DNA of 64,000 nt from NCBI GenBank assembly GCA_963819755.1, contig CAWFXB010000002.1, positions 1,488,001 to 1,552,000 on the forward strand, written 5' to 3'. Positions 46,869-55,542 of this stretch are shown one piece after another. The notes beneath the pieces were generated by a model, which did no database searches, was not told where the DNA came from, and saw only the letters and a list, made by a program, of their open reading frames with translations. The position numbers and the translations under genes were made by a program. Position 1 is the stretch's first letter, and each line of letters starts with the position of its first letter. This stretch comes from VRUE01 sp963819755. GTDB lineage: Bacteria > Actinomycetota > Thermoleophilia > Solirubrobacterales > 70-9.

Positions 46869-46911
46869 ACGTAATCCAAGGTGCAGAGTGGGTTTGCGGG
46901 CCATGGGCGCG
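46869..46911. other. Presumed right attachment site region
   Basis: The interval between the integrase stop and the tRNA-Val acceptor stem. Integration into a tRNA 3' end normally leaves a direct repeat of the T-arm and acceptor end (about 46,905-46,930) at the other prophage boundary, which is outside the window. Confidence 0.55.
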
Positions 46912-46975
46912 GCTGGGTTCGAACCAGCGACCTCTCGCGTGTGAGGCGAGCGCTCTCCCACTGAGCTACGCGCCC
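46905..46975 (-). tRNA. tRNA-Val (anticodon CAC)
   Basis: The minus strand folds as a cloverleaf of 71 nt: acceptor GGGCGCG/CGCGCCC, D stem GCTC/GAGC, anticodon stem CTCGC/GCGAG with loop CTCACAC (anticodon CAC, reading GUG), T stem GCTGG/CCAGC with loop TTCGAAC. The discriminator is A; CCA is not encoded. The 3' end faces the prophage integrase. Confidence 0.93.
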
Positions 46976-46990
46976 GGGAGGGCTCGGATA

Positions 46991-48215
46991 TTAGGCGGTG
47001 GCGTGCTCTCCGGTTGGCAGCGCGCCACCGGACGGGCCAGTCTCGCCCGCTGCTGCGGCGCGTTCCAGTAGGGCGCGGCCGACGAAGGGGAAGACCAGGG
47101 TCGAGAGCATCGCCGCGCCGACCAGGCCGGCGGCGGTCGACGCTTTCATGTGCCCGGACTCGATCGCGATCGTCGTGATCGCGACGACGAGCGGAAGCTC
47201 GGTCGCCGAGTAGAAGGCGAGGGCAGCGCGCTGGTGGGTGCCAAGGACGCGGCGGTAGAGCAGCATCGCCGGTGCGCCGCGGACGACGAGGAAGAGGCAG
47301 AAGAACATCGCCAGCTTGAGCAGCGCGGTGACCGAGCCGAGCGCGCCGAGGTCGAACTCGATGCCGCTGGTGATGAAGAAGAAGGGGACGAAGAAGCCGA
47401 AGCCGACCGCGGTCAGCTTCGACTCGAACACTTTCAGCTCGTGCCCCTTCAGTGCCAGCCGCACGATCATCCCGGCGACGAAGCCGCCGAGCAGGACGTC
47501 GAGCCCGAGCTTGCTGGCGAGCAGGACGAGGCCGAAGACGAGGACCACGGTGATCCGCACGGCGAGCTGGCTGCTCGTCTCGAAGGTCCGCTCGAGCGTC
47601 CGGCCAGCCGCGCCAGGCGAATTTCACTGAGACCAGCGCTATCGCCAGCGCCAGCGCCACGAAGGCGATCAGGATCACGCTCTCGTGCAGCGGGTTGCTG
47701 GTCGAGAGGACGAGCGTGACCAGCAGGATCGGGCCGAACTCGCCGATCCCGCCCGCCGCCAGCAGGTAGGTGCCGAACTTGGTCTTCAGCTCGCCGTTGT
47801 CGCGCAGGATCGGGATCAGCGTGCCGATCGCCGTCGTCGCCATCGCCGACCCCGTGTAGAGGAAGGAGAGGACGATGCCGGCCGCGGCGAGGGCGCCGCC
47901 GATCGCGTAGGCGAGTGCGATCGAGAGCAGCCAGCCCCAGGCGCCGAGCTTGAGCGGTTTGCCGCGGATCCGCTCGAAGTCGATCTCGTAGCCGGCGAAG
48001 AAGAAGAGCATCCCCAGGCCGAGGTTGGAGAAGAATTCGATGAAGCTGTCGGTCCCGGCAAGATCGAGGACTTCGGGGCCGACGACGATCCCCAGCAGCA
48101 GCTCGACGACGACAACCGGCGGCGCGAGGCGCGGGGGAACAACGGCGACGGTGACCGCCGCGACGGCGGCGATCGTGACGATGACGAAGAAGGAGTCGGT
48201 GTCGATGTGGATCAA
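46991..48215 (-). pseudogene. CPA2-type cation/proton antiporter, frameshifted
   Basis: The first frame from ATG 48,215 gives about 200 residues: SFFVIVTIAAVAAVTVAVVP, ELLLGIVVGPEVLDLAGTDS, MLFFFAGYEIDFERIRGKPL, GSAMATTAIGTLIPILRDNG. The second frame continues with ERTFETSSQLAVRITVVLVF, then LGLDVLLGGFVAGMIVRLAL and ELPLVVAITTIAIESGHMKA to position 46,991. Together they make one 407-aa Kef/NapA-like protein. The join needs a single-base correction at about 47,600-47,620. A sequencing error and a real mutation cannot be told apart here. It lies directly beside the prophage site. Confidence 0.75.
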
Positions 48216-48232
48216 GGGGTTGATCCTATGTG

Positions 48233-48282
48233 GACGTGCCGGTAGTTAACCGCCCATATGGGCGGTTAACTACCGGCACGTC
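48233..48282. repeat. Perfect 50-nt palindrome
   Basis: 25-bp arms with no loop; the centre is CATATG and each half holds GTTAACCGCCCAT or its complement. It lies 17 nt upstream of the antiporter ATG and 24 nt before the SRP RNA. As DNA it could form a cruciform; as RNA a long hairpin in the antiporter leader. It could be a regulator site, an insertion footprint or a terminator from the plus strand. Confidence 0.9.
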
Positions 48283-48306
48283 ACGCGGCCGGGTAGGATC
48301 GTGTGC

Positions 48307-48577
48307 GGACCGTGCTAGGCGGGGAATCAGCGGTGCCTTGTAACCCGCAATCCGCTCTAGCGGGGCCGAATACCGTTCTGAGGGGCTGGCCTTTGGGGTC
48401 GGTGCGCCGCAGGCGGCGTTGACGGCCGGGTCCTGCGCGACGTGGGCACGCGAATCAGGTCAGGTCCGGAAGGAAGCAGCCTTAAGCGGATGCCGCGGGT
48501 GCCGCAGGTGAGCCCGGCTCGAGCCAAGCGCGACGGACACGCCTGGAGACCTCGCTTCGAAGGCGGCCGCACGGTCC
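48307..48577 (+). ncRNA. ffs: Signal recognition particle RNA, large type
   Basis: GGACCGTGC (48,307-48,315) pairs with GCACGGTCC (48,569-48,577) as the closing stem. The Alu part has GTGCCTTGTAACCCGCAATC near the 5' end, and domain IV is CAGGTCCGGAAGGAAGCAGC near 48,460. This is the large actinobacterial/Firmicute type of about 270 nt. It binds Ffh and targets membrane proteins. Ends are set by the closing stem. Confidence 0.93.
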
Positions 48578-48581
48578 ATTT

Positions 48582-49553
48582 TCAAGCTTTGGCGAGGCGC
48601 TCGGCGAGCCAGAGGTCGCAGAGCCAATCGGACTGCTCGCCGCTCTTGCGGACGACTCTGATGCCCTCCGGGCCGCCGGTGACCCTGACTTTCTTCCAGC
48701 GGGCCGAGTTGGGTACGCCCTGCAAGGCATCCACGACGTTCTCCGGTGCGCCGTCGCCGGGACGCACCCGGCCGTCGCGCGATTTGGCGTTGAACTCCGG
48801 TGCGGCTGTAGCGACGCTCACCTCGCTGGCGCCGGTCCGCTCCTCGCCGCCGAGCCGGATCGAGACGCGGCGCCCGTTGCGCTCGCCGCTGAGGACCAGG
48901 GCGCCGCTGATCTTTGGCCCGACGCGCCCGGTCGTCGCTTCGCGCGTCTCGATGTTGACCTTCGGTCGCTCAGTTACCTCAAGGCCGAGCGGCGCCATCG
49001 CCCGGCCGACGTTGTCGTAGCCGCGGTCCATCTCGCCTCCGGGCGCGAGCGCCCGGAGGCTGCCCCAGAGCGCGACGATCACGATCAGCGGCGCGCCGAT
49101 CAAGAGCGGCAGAAAGCTTTCCAGCAGGTAGGTCGCGGGCACGGCGACGAAGATCAGCGCCGTCACCACCATCCCCAGCCGCAGGCTGCGCCGCCCCGAC
49201 TCCCACATCTCGTTGCGCGCCGCGAGCGCGTCGGCGTCGATCGGCGCCACGGCCATCGCCGCCCACAGGTCGGGCTCGGCCATCGTCATCGGGTTGTCGA
49301 CCTCGCGCCCGCCTTCGGCGGCGGCTCGGGCGCTGCCCTGGGCGTCCGCTCCCGAGACCCGGTCGAGGTCGGCGCGCTGCAGGGCGAAGAGGACGACGAA
49401 GAAGACCGCAAGCACGCCGAAGATCAGCGCCAGCGTCGTCTTCGGGTTGGCTTCACCTTGACCCGTGGTCGTGGCGATGACGACGATGATCGCGGCGACG
49501 ACGAAGACGCCGATCAGCCCGAACCGTGACGATCGCTTGAAGCCGCCCGACAT
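48582..49553 (-). CDS. Four-helix membrane protein of unknown function
   Basis: 323 aa from ATG 49,553 (SGGFKRSSRFGLIGVFVVAA). Two N-terminal helices (GLIGVFVVAAIIVVIATTT; LALIFGVLAVFFVVLFAL), a loop with SGADAQGSARAAAEGGREV, two further helices (LGMVVTALIFVAVPATYLL; LIGAPLIVIVALWGSLRAL) and a C-terminal domain ending WKKVRVTGGPEGIRVVRKSG, DWLCDLWLAERLAKA. No family recognised. A longer start reading into upstream DNA is open but GC-driven. Confidence 0.7.
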   Translation of the reverse strand: MSGGFKRSSRFGLIGVFVVAAIIVVIATTTGQGEANPKTTLALIFGVLAVFFVVLFALQRADLDRVSGADAQGSARAAAEGGREVDNPMTMAEPDLWAAMAVAPIDADALAARNEMWESGRRSLRLGMVVTALIFVAVPATYLLESFLPLLIGAPLIVIVALWGSLRALAPGGEMDRGYDNVGRAMAPLGLEVTERPKVNIETREATTGRVGPKISGALVLSGERNGRRVSIRLGGEERTGASEVSVATAAPEFNAKSRDGRVRPGDGAPENVVDALQGVPNSARWKKVRVTGGPEGIRVVRKSGEQSDWLCDLWLAERLAKA

Positions 49554-49579
49554 GCGGCGGCAGCCTACCCGGCGCCCGT

Positions 49580-50347
49580 CTAGTCGATCAACCGCGCCGA
49601 CATACGGCGGACGGCGATTCGCCACATGACGAAGGCGAAGGCGACTAGGCCGGCGAAGCGGACCAGGTCGATCGCTTCGTAGCCGAAGGCACCGCCGCGA
49701 ACCAGTTCGACCAGCTGGTGCAGCGGGTTGAGCTGGGCGACGATCTGCACGCCCTCGGGCAGTTCGTCGATCGGGAAGAAGGCGCCGGAGACGAGGAAGA
49801 GCGGCGTGACGAAGAGTGCCGTGACGTAGTTGAACTGGTCGATCTTGGCGACGGTCGCCGCCATCGCGATTCCGAAGCCGGCGAAACCGAGCGCCGTGGC
49901 GAGGCAGAAGAGCGGCGTCAGCAGCATTCCCCAAGCCGGGTCGAGGCCGAAGAGCATCGTCACCAGCAGTGGCACGCAGCCGTAGACGCTGGCGCGCAGG
50001 CCGATCCAGAGCATCTCGGCGCTGACCAGCTCCTCGACGTCGACGGGGGCGGCGAGGATCGCTTCGTAAGTGTTCTGGAAACGGTGCTTGACGAAGGTGC
50101 CGAACATCGCCGGCAGGGCGCTGGAGAAGATCACCGCGGTGGCGACCATGCCCGTGCCGACGAACTGGACGTAGGGGACGCCGTTGACTTCGTTGACCAG
50201 CGTCGCGCTGAGGCCGAGGCCGAAGGCGAGCAGGTAGACGATCGGTTCGAGGATGCTGGAGAAGGTCGTCCCCCTCCAGTAGGTGCGGAAGTTGGCCAGC
50301 TCGCGGCTCATCACGCCACCGATCGCGGCCGGTTCCAGGCGCCTCAC
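49580..50347 (-). CDS. ABC-2 type transporter permease
   Basis: 255 aa. RELANFRTYWRGTTFSSILE then about six hydrophobic helices (IVYLLAFGLGLSATLV, FVGTGMVATAVIFSSALPAM, LGFAGFGIAMAATVAKID, LFVTPLFLVSGAFFPIDELP). The FVTPLFLvSGaFFPi..LP segment is the ABC-2 signature. Its start overlaps the stop of the ATPase gene by 4 nt, forming an exporter of the drug/lipid/polysaccharide (DrrAB/NodIJ) type. Confidence 0.9.
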   Translation of the reverse strand: MRRLEPAAIGGVMSRELANFRTYWRGTTFSSILEPIVYLLAFGLGLSATLVNEVNGVPYVQFVGTGMVATAVIFSSALPAMFGTFVKHRFQNTYEAILAAPVDVEELVSAEMLWIGLRASVYGCVPLLVTMLFGLDPAWGMLLTPLFCLATALGFAGFGIAMAATVAKIDQFNYVTALFVTPLFLVSGAFFPIDELPEGVQIVAQLNPLHQLVELVRGGAFGYEAIDLVRFAGLVAFAFVMWRIAVRRMSARLID

Positions 50348-51243
50348 TCCGCGGCCTCCCCGGTCAGCATCACGAAGACGTCCTCAAGGGTGGCGGCGCG
50401 GACCACGGCGTCGTCGGGGATCGCCCCGTTCTCGGCGCGCTCCGAGCCGACGATGGCGATCGCCGGTCCGGCCGGGCGCACGGCGAGCCCGCGCGCCTCG
50501 GCTTCGGCGCGCACTGCGGCGAGGCGATCCGGCGGCCCGTAGACCTCGGCCGTCTCGCGGCCGACGTGCTCGACGATCAGCTCTGCGGGCTTGCCCCGGC
50601 TGATCACCTTGCCGTGCGTCATCACCGCGACTTCGTCGGCCAGCCGCTCGGCCTCCTCGATGTAGTGGGTCGACATCAGGATCGTCGTGCCACCTGAGCG
50701 CAGGTTGTCGATCAGCGTCCAGAGCTCGGTGCGGATCTGCGGGTCGAGGCCGACGGTGGGCTCGTCGAGCAGGATCAGCTTCGGTTCGTGGACGAGGCCG
50801 CGGGCGAGCAGCAGCCGGCGGCGCATGCCACCGGAGAGCTCGTCGACGGCGTCGCGACGGCGGTCGCGCAGGCGGGCCAGGTCGAGCGCCCGGTCGACGG
50901 CGGCGCCGACGTCTCCGACCCGGTAGAGGCGGGCGTAGACGGCGAGGTTGTCTTCGACGGTGACGTCGACGTCGAGGTTGTCGAGCTGCGGCACGACGCC
51001 CATCTCGGCGCGCGCCGCCTTCGAGTCGCCGGGTAGCTCGTGGCCGAGCGCGCGCAGTTCGCCCGCGTCGGGCAGCGCCTGGCCGGTGATCAGCCGCATC
51101 GTCGTCGACTTGCCGGCGCCGTTGGGCCCGAGCAGGCCGAGGCAGATTCCCTCCGGCACGTCGAGGTCGAGCCCGTCGACAGCCGTGATCGGGCCGAACC
51201 TCTTGACCACGCCGCGCAGTTCGATCGCCGCCATGGCCGCCAT
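50344..51243 (-). CDS. ABC transporter ATPase (DrrA/NodI type)
   Basis: 299 aa. Walker A LLGPNGAGKSTTMRLITGQA, Q-loop VVPQLDNLDVDVTVEDNLAV, signature VDELSGGMRRRLLLARGLVH, Walker B LILLDEPTVGLDPQIRTELW, H-loop TILMSTHYIEEAERLADEV. The C-terminal 80 residues are the regulatory extension found in DrrA-type ATPases. ATG 51,243 or 51,234 are both possible. Divergent from the acetolactate decarboxylase gene with only 23 nt between starts. Confidence 0.93.
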   Translation of the reverse strand: MAAMAAIELRGVVKRFGPITAVDGLDLDVPEGICLGLLGPNGAGKSTTMRLITGQALPDAGELRALGHELPGDSKAARAEMGVVPQLDNLDVDVTVEDNLAVYARLYRVGDVGAAVDRALDLARLRDRRRDAVDELSGGMRRRLLLARGLVHEPKLILLDEPTVGLDPQIRTELWTLIDNLRSGGTTILMSTHYIEEAERLADEVAVMTHGKVISRGKPAELIVEHVGRETAEVYGPPDRLAAVRAEAEARGLAVRPAGPAIAIVGSERAENGAIPDDAVVRAATLEDVFVMLTGEAAE

Positions 51244-51266
51244 GCTTGCATGGAAGACTGCCCGCC

Positions 51267-52049
51267 ATGCTGGACGAGCGCTGGATCAGGGCACTGCACG
51301 TGGAGACGATGCGCGAGGAGGAACTGCACGCCGAGCGCGAGCACCACGTCCTCTTCCAGGCCTCGACGATCGGCGCCCTGCTCGACGGGGCCTACGACGG
51401 CGACCTGAGCTTTGCCGAGCTGGCCGAGCACGGCGACCTCGGCCTCGGCACCTTGAACGGGCTCGACGGCGAGATGATCGCCCTCGACGGCGGCTTCTAC
51501 CGGGCCGACGTCGATGGAAGGGTCGACGGGGTCGGGGCGGATGCCCGGACCCCGTTCGCCGTGGTGACCCGTTTCGAGCCGGCAGTCGACCGCACGATAG
51601 GTGGCCCGCTCGACCACATGGGGCTGCTGGCGCAACTGGACGAGCTGATCCCGGCGGAGGCGGCTTCCTGTGCGATTCGCCTCGACGGGCGCTTCGAGCT
51701 GATCCGCGCCCGCTCGGTTCCTCGGCAGACGCCGCCCTATCGCCCGCTGACCGAGGTCGTCCTCGAACAGCATGTCTTCGAGCTTTCAGACGTCGAGGGG
51801 ACGATGCTCGGCTTCCGCTTCCCCGACTACGTCGAGGGGATCGAGGTCAGCGGCTACCACCTCCACTTCATCTCCGCCGATCGCAGCCGCGGCGGCCACG
51901 TCCTCGCCTCGCGCTCGAACGGACTGCGGCTCCGCCTCGATCCATCGAGCGAGCTGCACATCGAGCTGCCGCCGGCGATCGACCTGGCCGACCCCGACCT
52001 GGCGACCGCCACTCACGCGGCGGTGGAGGCCATCGAGCGCAGCGGCTAA
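51267..52049 (+). CDS. budA: Alpha-acetolactate decarboxylase
   Basis: 260 aa from the ATG at 51,267 (LDERWIRALHVETMREEELH); an in-frame start at 51,246 adds 7 residues. HVLFQASTIGALLDGAYDGD, FAELAEHGDLGLGTLNGLDG, EMIALDGGFYRADVDGRVDG and GYHLHFISADRSRGGHVLAS are diagnostic. His residues in HLHF and GGHV bind zinc. Converts 2-acetolactate to acetoin, diverting carbon from branched-chain amino acid synthesis. No acetolactate synthase is adjacent, so it works with a remote pathway. Confidence 0.92.
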   Translation: MLDERWIRALHVETMREEELHAEREHHVLFQASTIGALLDGAYDGDLSFAELAEHGDLGLGTLNGLDGEMIALDGGFYRADVDGRVDGVGADARTPFAVVTRFEPAVDRTIGGPLDHMGLLAQLDELIPAEAASCAIRLDGRFELIRARSVPRQTPPYRPLTEVVLEQHVFELSDVEGTMLGFRFPDYVEGIEVSGYHLHFISADRSRGGHVLASRSNGLRLRLDPSSELHIELPPAIDLADPDLATATHAAVEAIERSG

Positions 52050-53491
52050 CAGCGCTGGTAGAGGACCCAGGATTCGTTGCGGGCTACGCGGTGGAAGCCC
52101 GACGGCACGGCGGTGGTGAAGCGGGAGGGGTCGTTGGGATCGAGGATGAAGTTGTGGATGACGAAGGGGCTGGCGGGGTCGAGGAAGTAGCCGTGGCGGG
52201 GCTGGTGCGCCTGCTCTGAGGAGCTGACGATGCGCGACGGCCTCACTTCGAGGTCGAAGGCGAGGCGGGGAACGGCCCGGTGGTTGGGGACCGAGATCGG
52301 CAGGCAGAGCGGTTCGAAGGCGCCCGAGCCGGCGAGGTCGCCGAGGTCGGACTCGATTTCGCCCTGGTTGGTCAGGTCGGTGTCGACCTGCGAGAGCAGG
52401 TCGTACTGGTTCGGCGCCCAGACGACGAACATCAGCGCGACCACGGCGGCGAAGGCCTGCCAGGCGCGGCGCCAGGGATGACCGCGGTCGAGCAGTCGCC
52501 AGCCGAGCAGGGCGACGGCGACGAAGATCGCGAGCACGGCGCCGGCCAGCATCGTGTAGCGGGCGATGATCGCCAGGCCGGCGCAGGCGAGGATCGCGAA
52601 GGCCCCGAGGGCGAGCACTGCCGCGGCGATGCCGATCTCGGAGCGGCGGCGGAGGAAGAGGAAGCCGAGGACGACGCCCCCCAGCGCGCCGATCATCCCG
52701 GGCCATTGCATCACTTCGCCGAGTGCCCGCGGCCCGTAGAGGACGAGGTCGATCGGCCCGGTATGGCGGCCGAGCGTTTCGACCGTTTCGCGCGTGCCGG
52801 TGAAGGAGTAGGTGGGGCTGCCGGCGGTTATCCAGTCGTAGAGCGCCCATAGGACTGGGGCGGCGAGGGCGAAGCACGCCCAGATGACCTCCTGCTTGTC
52901 GATCCTGCGCTCTCTTTTCAGCATCGGTATCGCCAGGTAGGCGGCGTAGGCGATCGAGAAGAGCCAGGCCTCGGGGCGGAGCAGGCCGGCGGGGATCAGG
53001 AGGGCCAGGACGGGCCAGCCGGCGCGTGGGCGCTTGGTCTCTATGACCAGGGCGCCGAGGACCAGGGCTATGTAAGGCAGGTCCACGTAGGCGCGCAGGC
53101 CGTTGGAGAGGAATGGGGCCCGGGTGAGGACGAAGAGGGCGGCGACGGCGCCGATCGGGCGGTCGAACCAGAGCGAGCCCAGGCGGTAGACGAGGTAGCC
53201 GACCAGGCCGAGCGAGACGTAGGCAATGACCATCGTCAGGTCGATCGCGCCGCCGTTCAGTGGCGAGGTGAGGAGGCCGAACAGTTCGGCCAGGGGGTGT
53301 GGCGTGGGGGGAAGCGCCGCGCCGCGGTCGGGGTCGAGGCCTTCGCCGAGTTCCCTGCCCCAGAGGAGCGCGTAGATCGTGTCGTAGTTGGGGAAGCCGG
53401 CGGGGAAGACCAGCAGCAGCAGCGCCGCGACGGCGGCGACCCATGCGGCAGGCGTCAACCAGTTACGGGCCCCAGTCGGCACCGGGCGCAC
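52046..53491 (-). CDS. Polytopic glycosyltransferase-like membrane protein
   Basis: 481 aa with about ten helices (AAWVAAVAALLLLVFPAGF; MVIAYVSLGLVGYLVYRLGS; IGAVAALFVLTRAPFL; YIALVLGALVIETKRPRAG; LLRPEAWLFSIAYAAYLAI; EVIWACFALAAPVLWALYDW). An acidic first loop (FPNYDTIYALLWGRELGEGL) and RPEAW fit GT-C fold mannosyl- or arabinosyltransferases of Actinobacteria. The C-terminus (FGFHRVARNESWVLYQRC type) is soluble. Substrate cannot be told. Its stop overlaps budA's by 4 nt, convergent. Confidence 0.75.
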   Translation of the reverse strand: MRPVPTGARNWLTPAAWVAAVAALLLLVFPAGFPNYDTIYALLWGRELGEGLDPDRGAALPPTPHPLAELFGLLTSPLNGGAIDLTMVIAYVSLGLVGYLVYRLGSLWFDRPIGAVAALFVLTRAPFLSNGLRAYVDLPYIALVLGALVIETKRPRAGWPVLALLIPAGLLRPEAWLFSIAYAAYLAIPMLKRERRIDKQEVIWACFALAAPVLWALYDWITAGSPTYSFTGTRETVETLGRHTGPIDLVLYGPRALGEVMQWPGMIGALGGVVLGFLFLRRRSEIGIAAAVLALGAFAILACAGLAIIARYTMLAGAVLAIFVAVALLGWRLLDRGHPWRRAWQAFAAVVALMFVVWAPNQYDLLSQVDTDLTNQGEIESDLGDLAGSGAFEPLCLPISVPNHRAVPRLAFDLEVRPSRIVSSSEQAHQPRHGYFLDPASPFVIHNFILDPNDPSRFTTAVPSGFHRVARNESWVLYQRC

Positions 53492-53578
53492 GGTATCGGG
53501 CCGCGGGGCGACTTAGTCCTCTATGGGACCACAAACGCGCCCGAGGATCGCTGGTGCCCCGTGGATACACTGGCCGCA

Positions 53579-55201
53579 GTGCCCTCGCCCAGCGACTCGA
53601 CCTCCCTCTACCGCCGCCATCGCCCCGGCTCCTTCGACGAGGTGGTCGGCCAGCAACACGTCGTCCGCACCCTGCGCAACGCGGTCGAGCAGGGCAAGGT
53701 CCACCACGCCTACCTCTTCGTCGGCTCGCGCGGCACCGGCAAGACCTCGATGGCGAAGATCCTCGCCCGCTCGCTCAACTGCGAGCGCGGCGGCCCGACG
53801 GTCACCCCCTGCGGGGAATGCGAGTCCTGCCTGACGATCGCCTCCGGCACCTCTCTCGACGTGATCGAGATGGACGCCGCCTCCAACCGCTCGGTCGACG
53901 ACATCCGGGATCTGCGTGAGCGGGTTGCCTACGCGCCGGCGGGCGGGCGCTGGAAGGTCTACATCCTCGACGAGGCGCACATGCTGACCAAAGAGGCCTG
54001 GAACGCCTTCCTGAAGACGCTCGAGGAGCCGCCGCCGAACACCGTCTTCGTCCTCGCGACCACCGAGTCGCACAAGGTGATGGCGACGATCGCCGACCGC
54101 TGCCAGCGCTTCGACTTCCAGCGCCCCTCGCTGGAGCAGATCTCCGAGGTGCTGAACCGGGTGGCGGCGGCAGAGGAGATCCAGGTGGATGAGGGCGCCG
54201 TGGCGACGATCGCCCGCTCCGCCTCCGGCAGCTTCCGCGACGCGCTCGGCACGCTCGATCAACTGGTCGCCTACGGGGGCAACGAGGTCGGGTTGGAAGA
54301 CGTGCTGCAGCTGCTCGGCGCCGCCGATGCCGAGCTGCTCTTCGGTGCCGTAGACGCGGTGATCGCCGAGGACCCGAAGGCGGTCCTGCTCGGGGTCGAG
54401 GAGATGGCCCGCTCGGGGCGCGACCCGTCTCAGTTCGCCCGCGACCTGCTCGCCCACCTGCGCCACCTGTTGGTCACCCAGACGGTCGGCGAGGTGCCAA
54501 ACACCTTCGTCGTCACCGCGACCGACGAGGGTCGTCTCAAGGCACAAGCCGAGGCAATAGGCGCGGCGACCCTCGTCCGCACGATCGACGAGCTCTCCGT
54601 AGCTCTCACCGCCGTACGCGAGGGCGACGACGCCCGCATGGCAGTAGAGATCGCTCTGCTCAAAGCTGCAAGACCTGATCTAGATCCCAGCACCGAGGGA
54701 CTCCTGAGACGCATAGAGAGACTCGAGCAGGGAGGGCCGAAAGCTCCGCAGCCGCGGGTGGATGATGAGGTGCCTGCGCCTGAGCCCTCGGAGTCCCAGT
54801 CCGATGATCCTCCCGCGGACCGGCAAGCATCTGAGCTGAACATGGAGGAGGTCGTTCGAGCCTGGCCGGCGGTTCTCGATCAGCTGATGCAGACTGCGCC
54901 GGCGCTGGCGGCTACTTTCGAGGGTGCGCGCCCGGTTGCGTTCGATGCCGCCGAGCAGACCGTGACGGTTGGCTTTCCGGCCGACCATACCTTCAACAAG
55001 CGCAAGGCCGAAGCTCCCGATAAGCGCGAGCAGCTGGCTGGGGCGCTGGAGACGGTTCTGGGCCAGAAGGTGCGGCCGATCTTTGACGTGTTCGACGGCG
55101 AGGCCACAGCTGACGACGAGTCGACCGAGCAGGGCGGCGTCGACCACGATGCGCTTGAGGAGAAGATCAGGACTGAATTCAACGCTGAGGAGGTCGGTTG
55201 A
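53579..55201 (+). CDS. dnaX: DNA polymerase III gamma/tau subunit
   Basis: 540 aa from GTG 53,579 (PSPSDSTSLYRRHRPGSFDE); an in-frame GTG at 53,561 would add six residues. Walker A FVGSRGTGKTSMAKILARSL, zinc ligands CERGGPTVTPCGECESC, Walker B VYILDEAHMLTKEAWNAFLK, sensor ATTESHKVMATIADRCQRFD. After domain III the tail (PSESQSDDPPADRQASELN) links to a tau-like C-terminal domain of about 120 residues. It loads the sliding clamp. First gene of dnaX-ybaB-recR. Confidence 0.95.
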   Translation: MPSPSDSTSLYRRHRPGSFDEVVGQQHVVRTLRNAVEQGKVHHAYLFVGSRGTGKTSMAKILARSLNCERGGPTVTPCGECESCLTIASGTSLDVIEMDAASNRSVDDIRDLRERVAYAPAGGRWKVYILDEAHMLTKEAWNAFLKTLEEPPPNTVFVLATTESHKVMATIADRCQRFDFQRPSLEQISEVLNRVAAAEEIQVDEGAVATIARSASGSFRDALGTLDQLVAYGGNEVGLEDVLQLLGAADAELLFGAVDAVIAEDPKAVLLGVEEMARSGRDPSQFARDLLAHLRHLLVTQTVGEVPNTFVVTATDEGRLKAQAEAIGAATLVRTIDELSVALTAVREGDDARMAVEIALLKAARPDLDPSTEGLLRRIERLEQGGPKAPQPRVDDEVPAPEPSESQSDDPPADRQASELNMEEVVRAWPAVLDQLMQTAPALAATFEGARPVAFDAAEQTVTVGFPADHTFNKRKAEAPDKREQLAGALETVLGQKVRPIFDVFDGEATADDESTEQGGVDHDALEEKIRTEFNAEEVG

Positions 55202-55542
55202 TGGCACGGGGCGGTCCGGGGGGCTTCGACGTGAACGCGCTGATGAAACAGGCGCAGCAGATGCAGCAGCAGATGCTGGAGGCGCAGGAGTCGCTCAAAG
55301 ACGAGGTGGTCGAGGCCAGCGCCGGCGGCGGCATGGTCAAGGTGAAGATGGGCGGCGACCTGACCCTGCGCGAGATCTCGATCGACCCCGAGGCGATCGA
55401 CCCCGAGGAGGCCGAGATCCTCGCCGACATGGTTCAGGCCGCGGTCAACGAGGGGCTGCGCGCCGCCCAGGAGCTGCAGAACTCGAAAATGGGCGGGATC
55501 ACCGGGGGTATGGGAGGCATGCCGGGCCTTCCCGGGATGTGA
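55201..55542 (+). CDS. ybaB: YbaB/EbfC nucleoid-associated protein
   Basis: 113 aa; ATG overlaps the dnaX stop (TGATG). DVNALMKQAQQMQQQMLEAQ, then VEASAGGGMVKVKMGGDLTL and ISIDPEAIDPEEAEILADMV match YbaB (...l.kqaq.mq..m...q..l....v.g.agGG.Vkv...g......i.idp......d.e.ledli.aA.n.A). Dimer binding DNA. The Met/Gly-rich end (MGGITGGMGGMPGLPGM) is common. Confidence 0.95.
   Translation: MARGGPGGFDVNALMKQAQQMQQQMLEAQESLKDEVVEASAGGGMVKVKMGGDLTLREISIDPEAIDPEEAEILADMVQAAVNEGLRAAQELQNSKMGGITGGMGGMPGLPGM

Larger units (their letters stand above)
1..46904 (+). mobile_element. Integrated siphovirus-type prophage (right-hand part)
   Basis: The stretch runs from head-tail connector genes through tail, lysis, lysogeny, recombination and replication genes to excisionase and tyrosine integrase. 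It ends against the 3' end of a tRNA-Val gene, a classic attachment site. The integrase reads outward toward the tRNA. Head genes, terminase and the left attachment site must lie upstream of the window. The structural and early genes are intact and on one strand, while the minus-strand genes look like accessory or lysogeny genes, so this looks like a complete temperate phage rather than a remnant. The exact right boundary inside or beside the tRNA cannot be set without the left copy of the attachment core. Confidence 0.93.

Noticed and set aside
47150..48245. Plus-strand Glu/Arg/Asp-rich ORFs opposite the antiporter
   Set aside because: Typical antisense frames of a hydrophobic GC-rich gene.
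49554..49934. N-terminal extension of the 48,582 membrane protein to 450 aa
   Set aside because: The extra 127 residues are Arg/Pro-rich shadow of the permease gene; the ATG at 49,553 starts a normal membrane protein.
53513..54547. 344-aa minus-strand ORF opposite dnaX
   Set aside because: Shadow of dnaX codon structure; Arg/Gly/Leu-rich without motifs.
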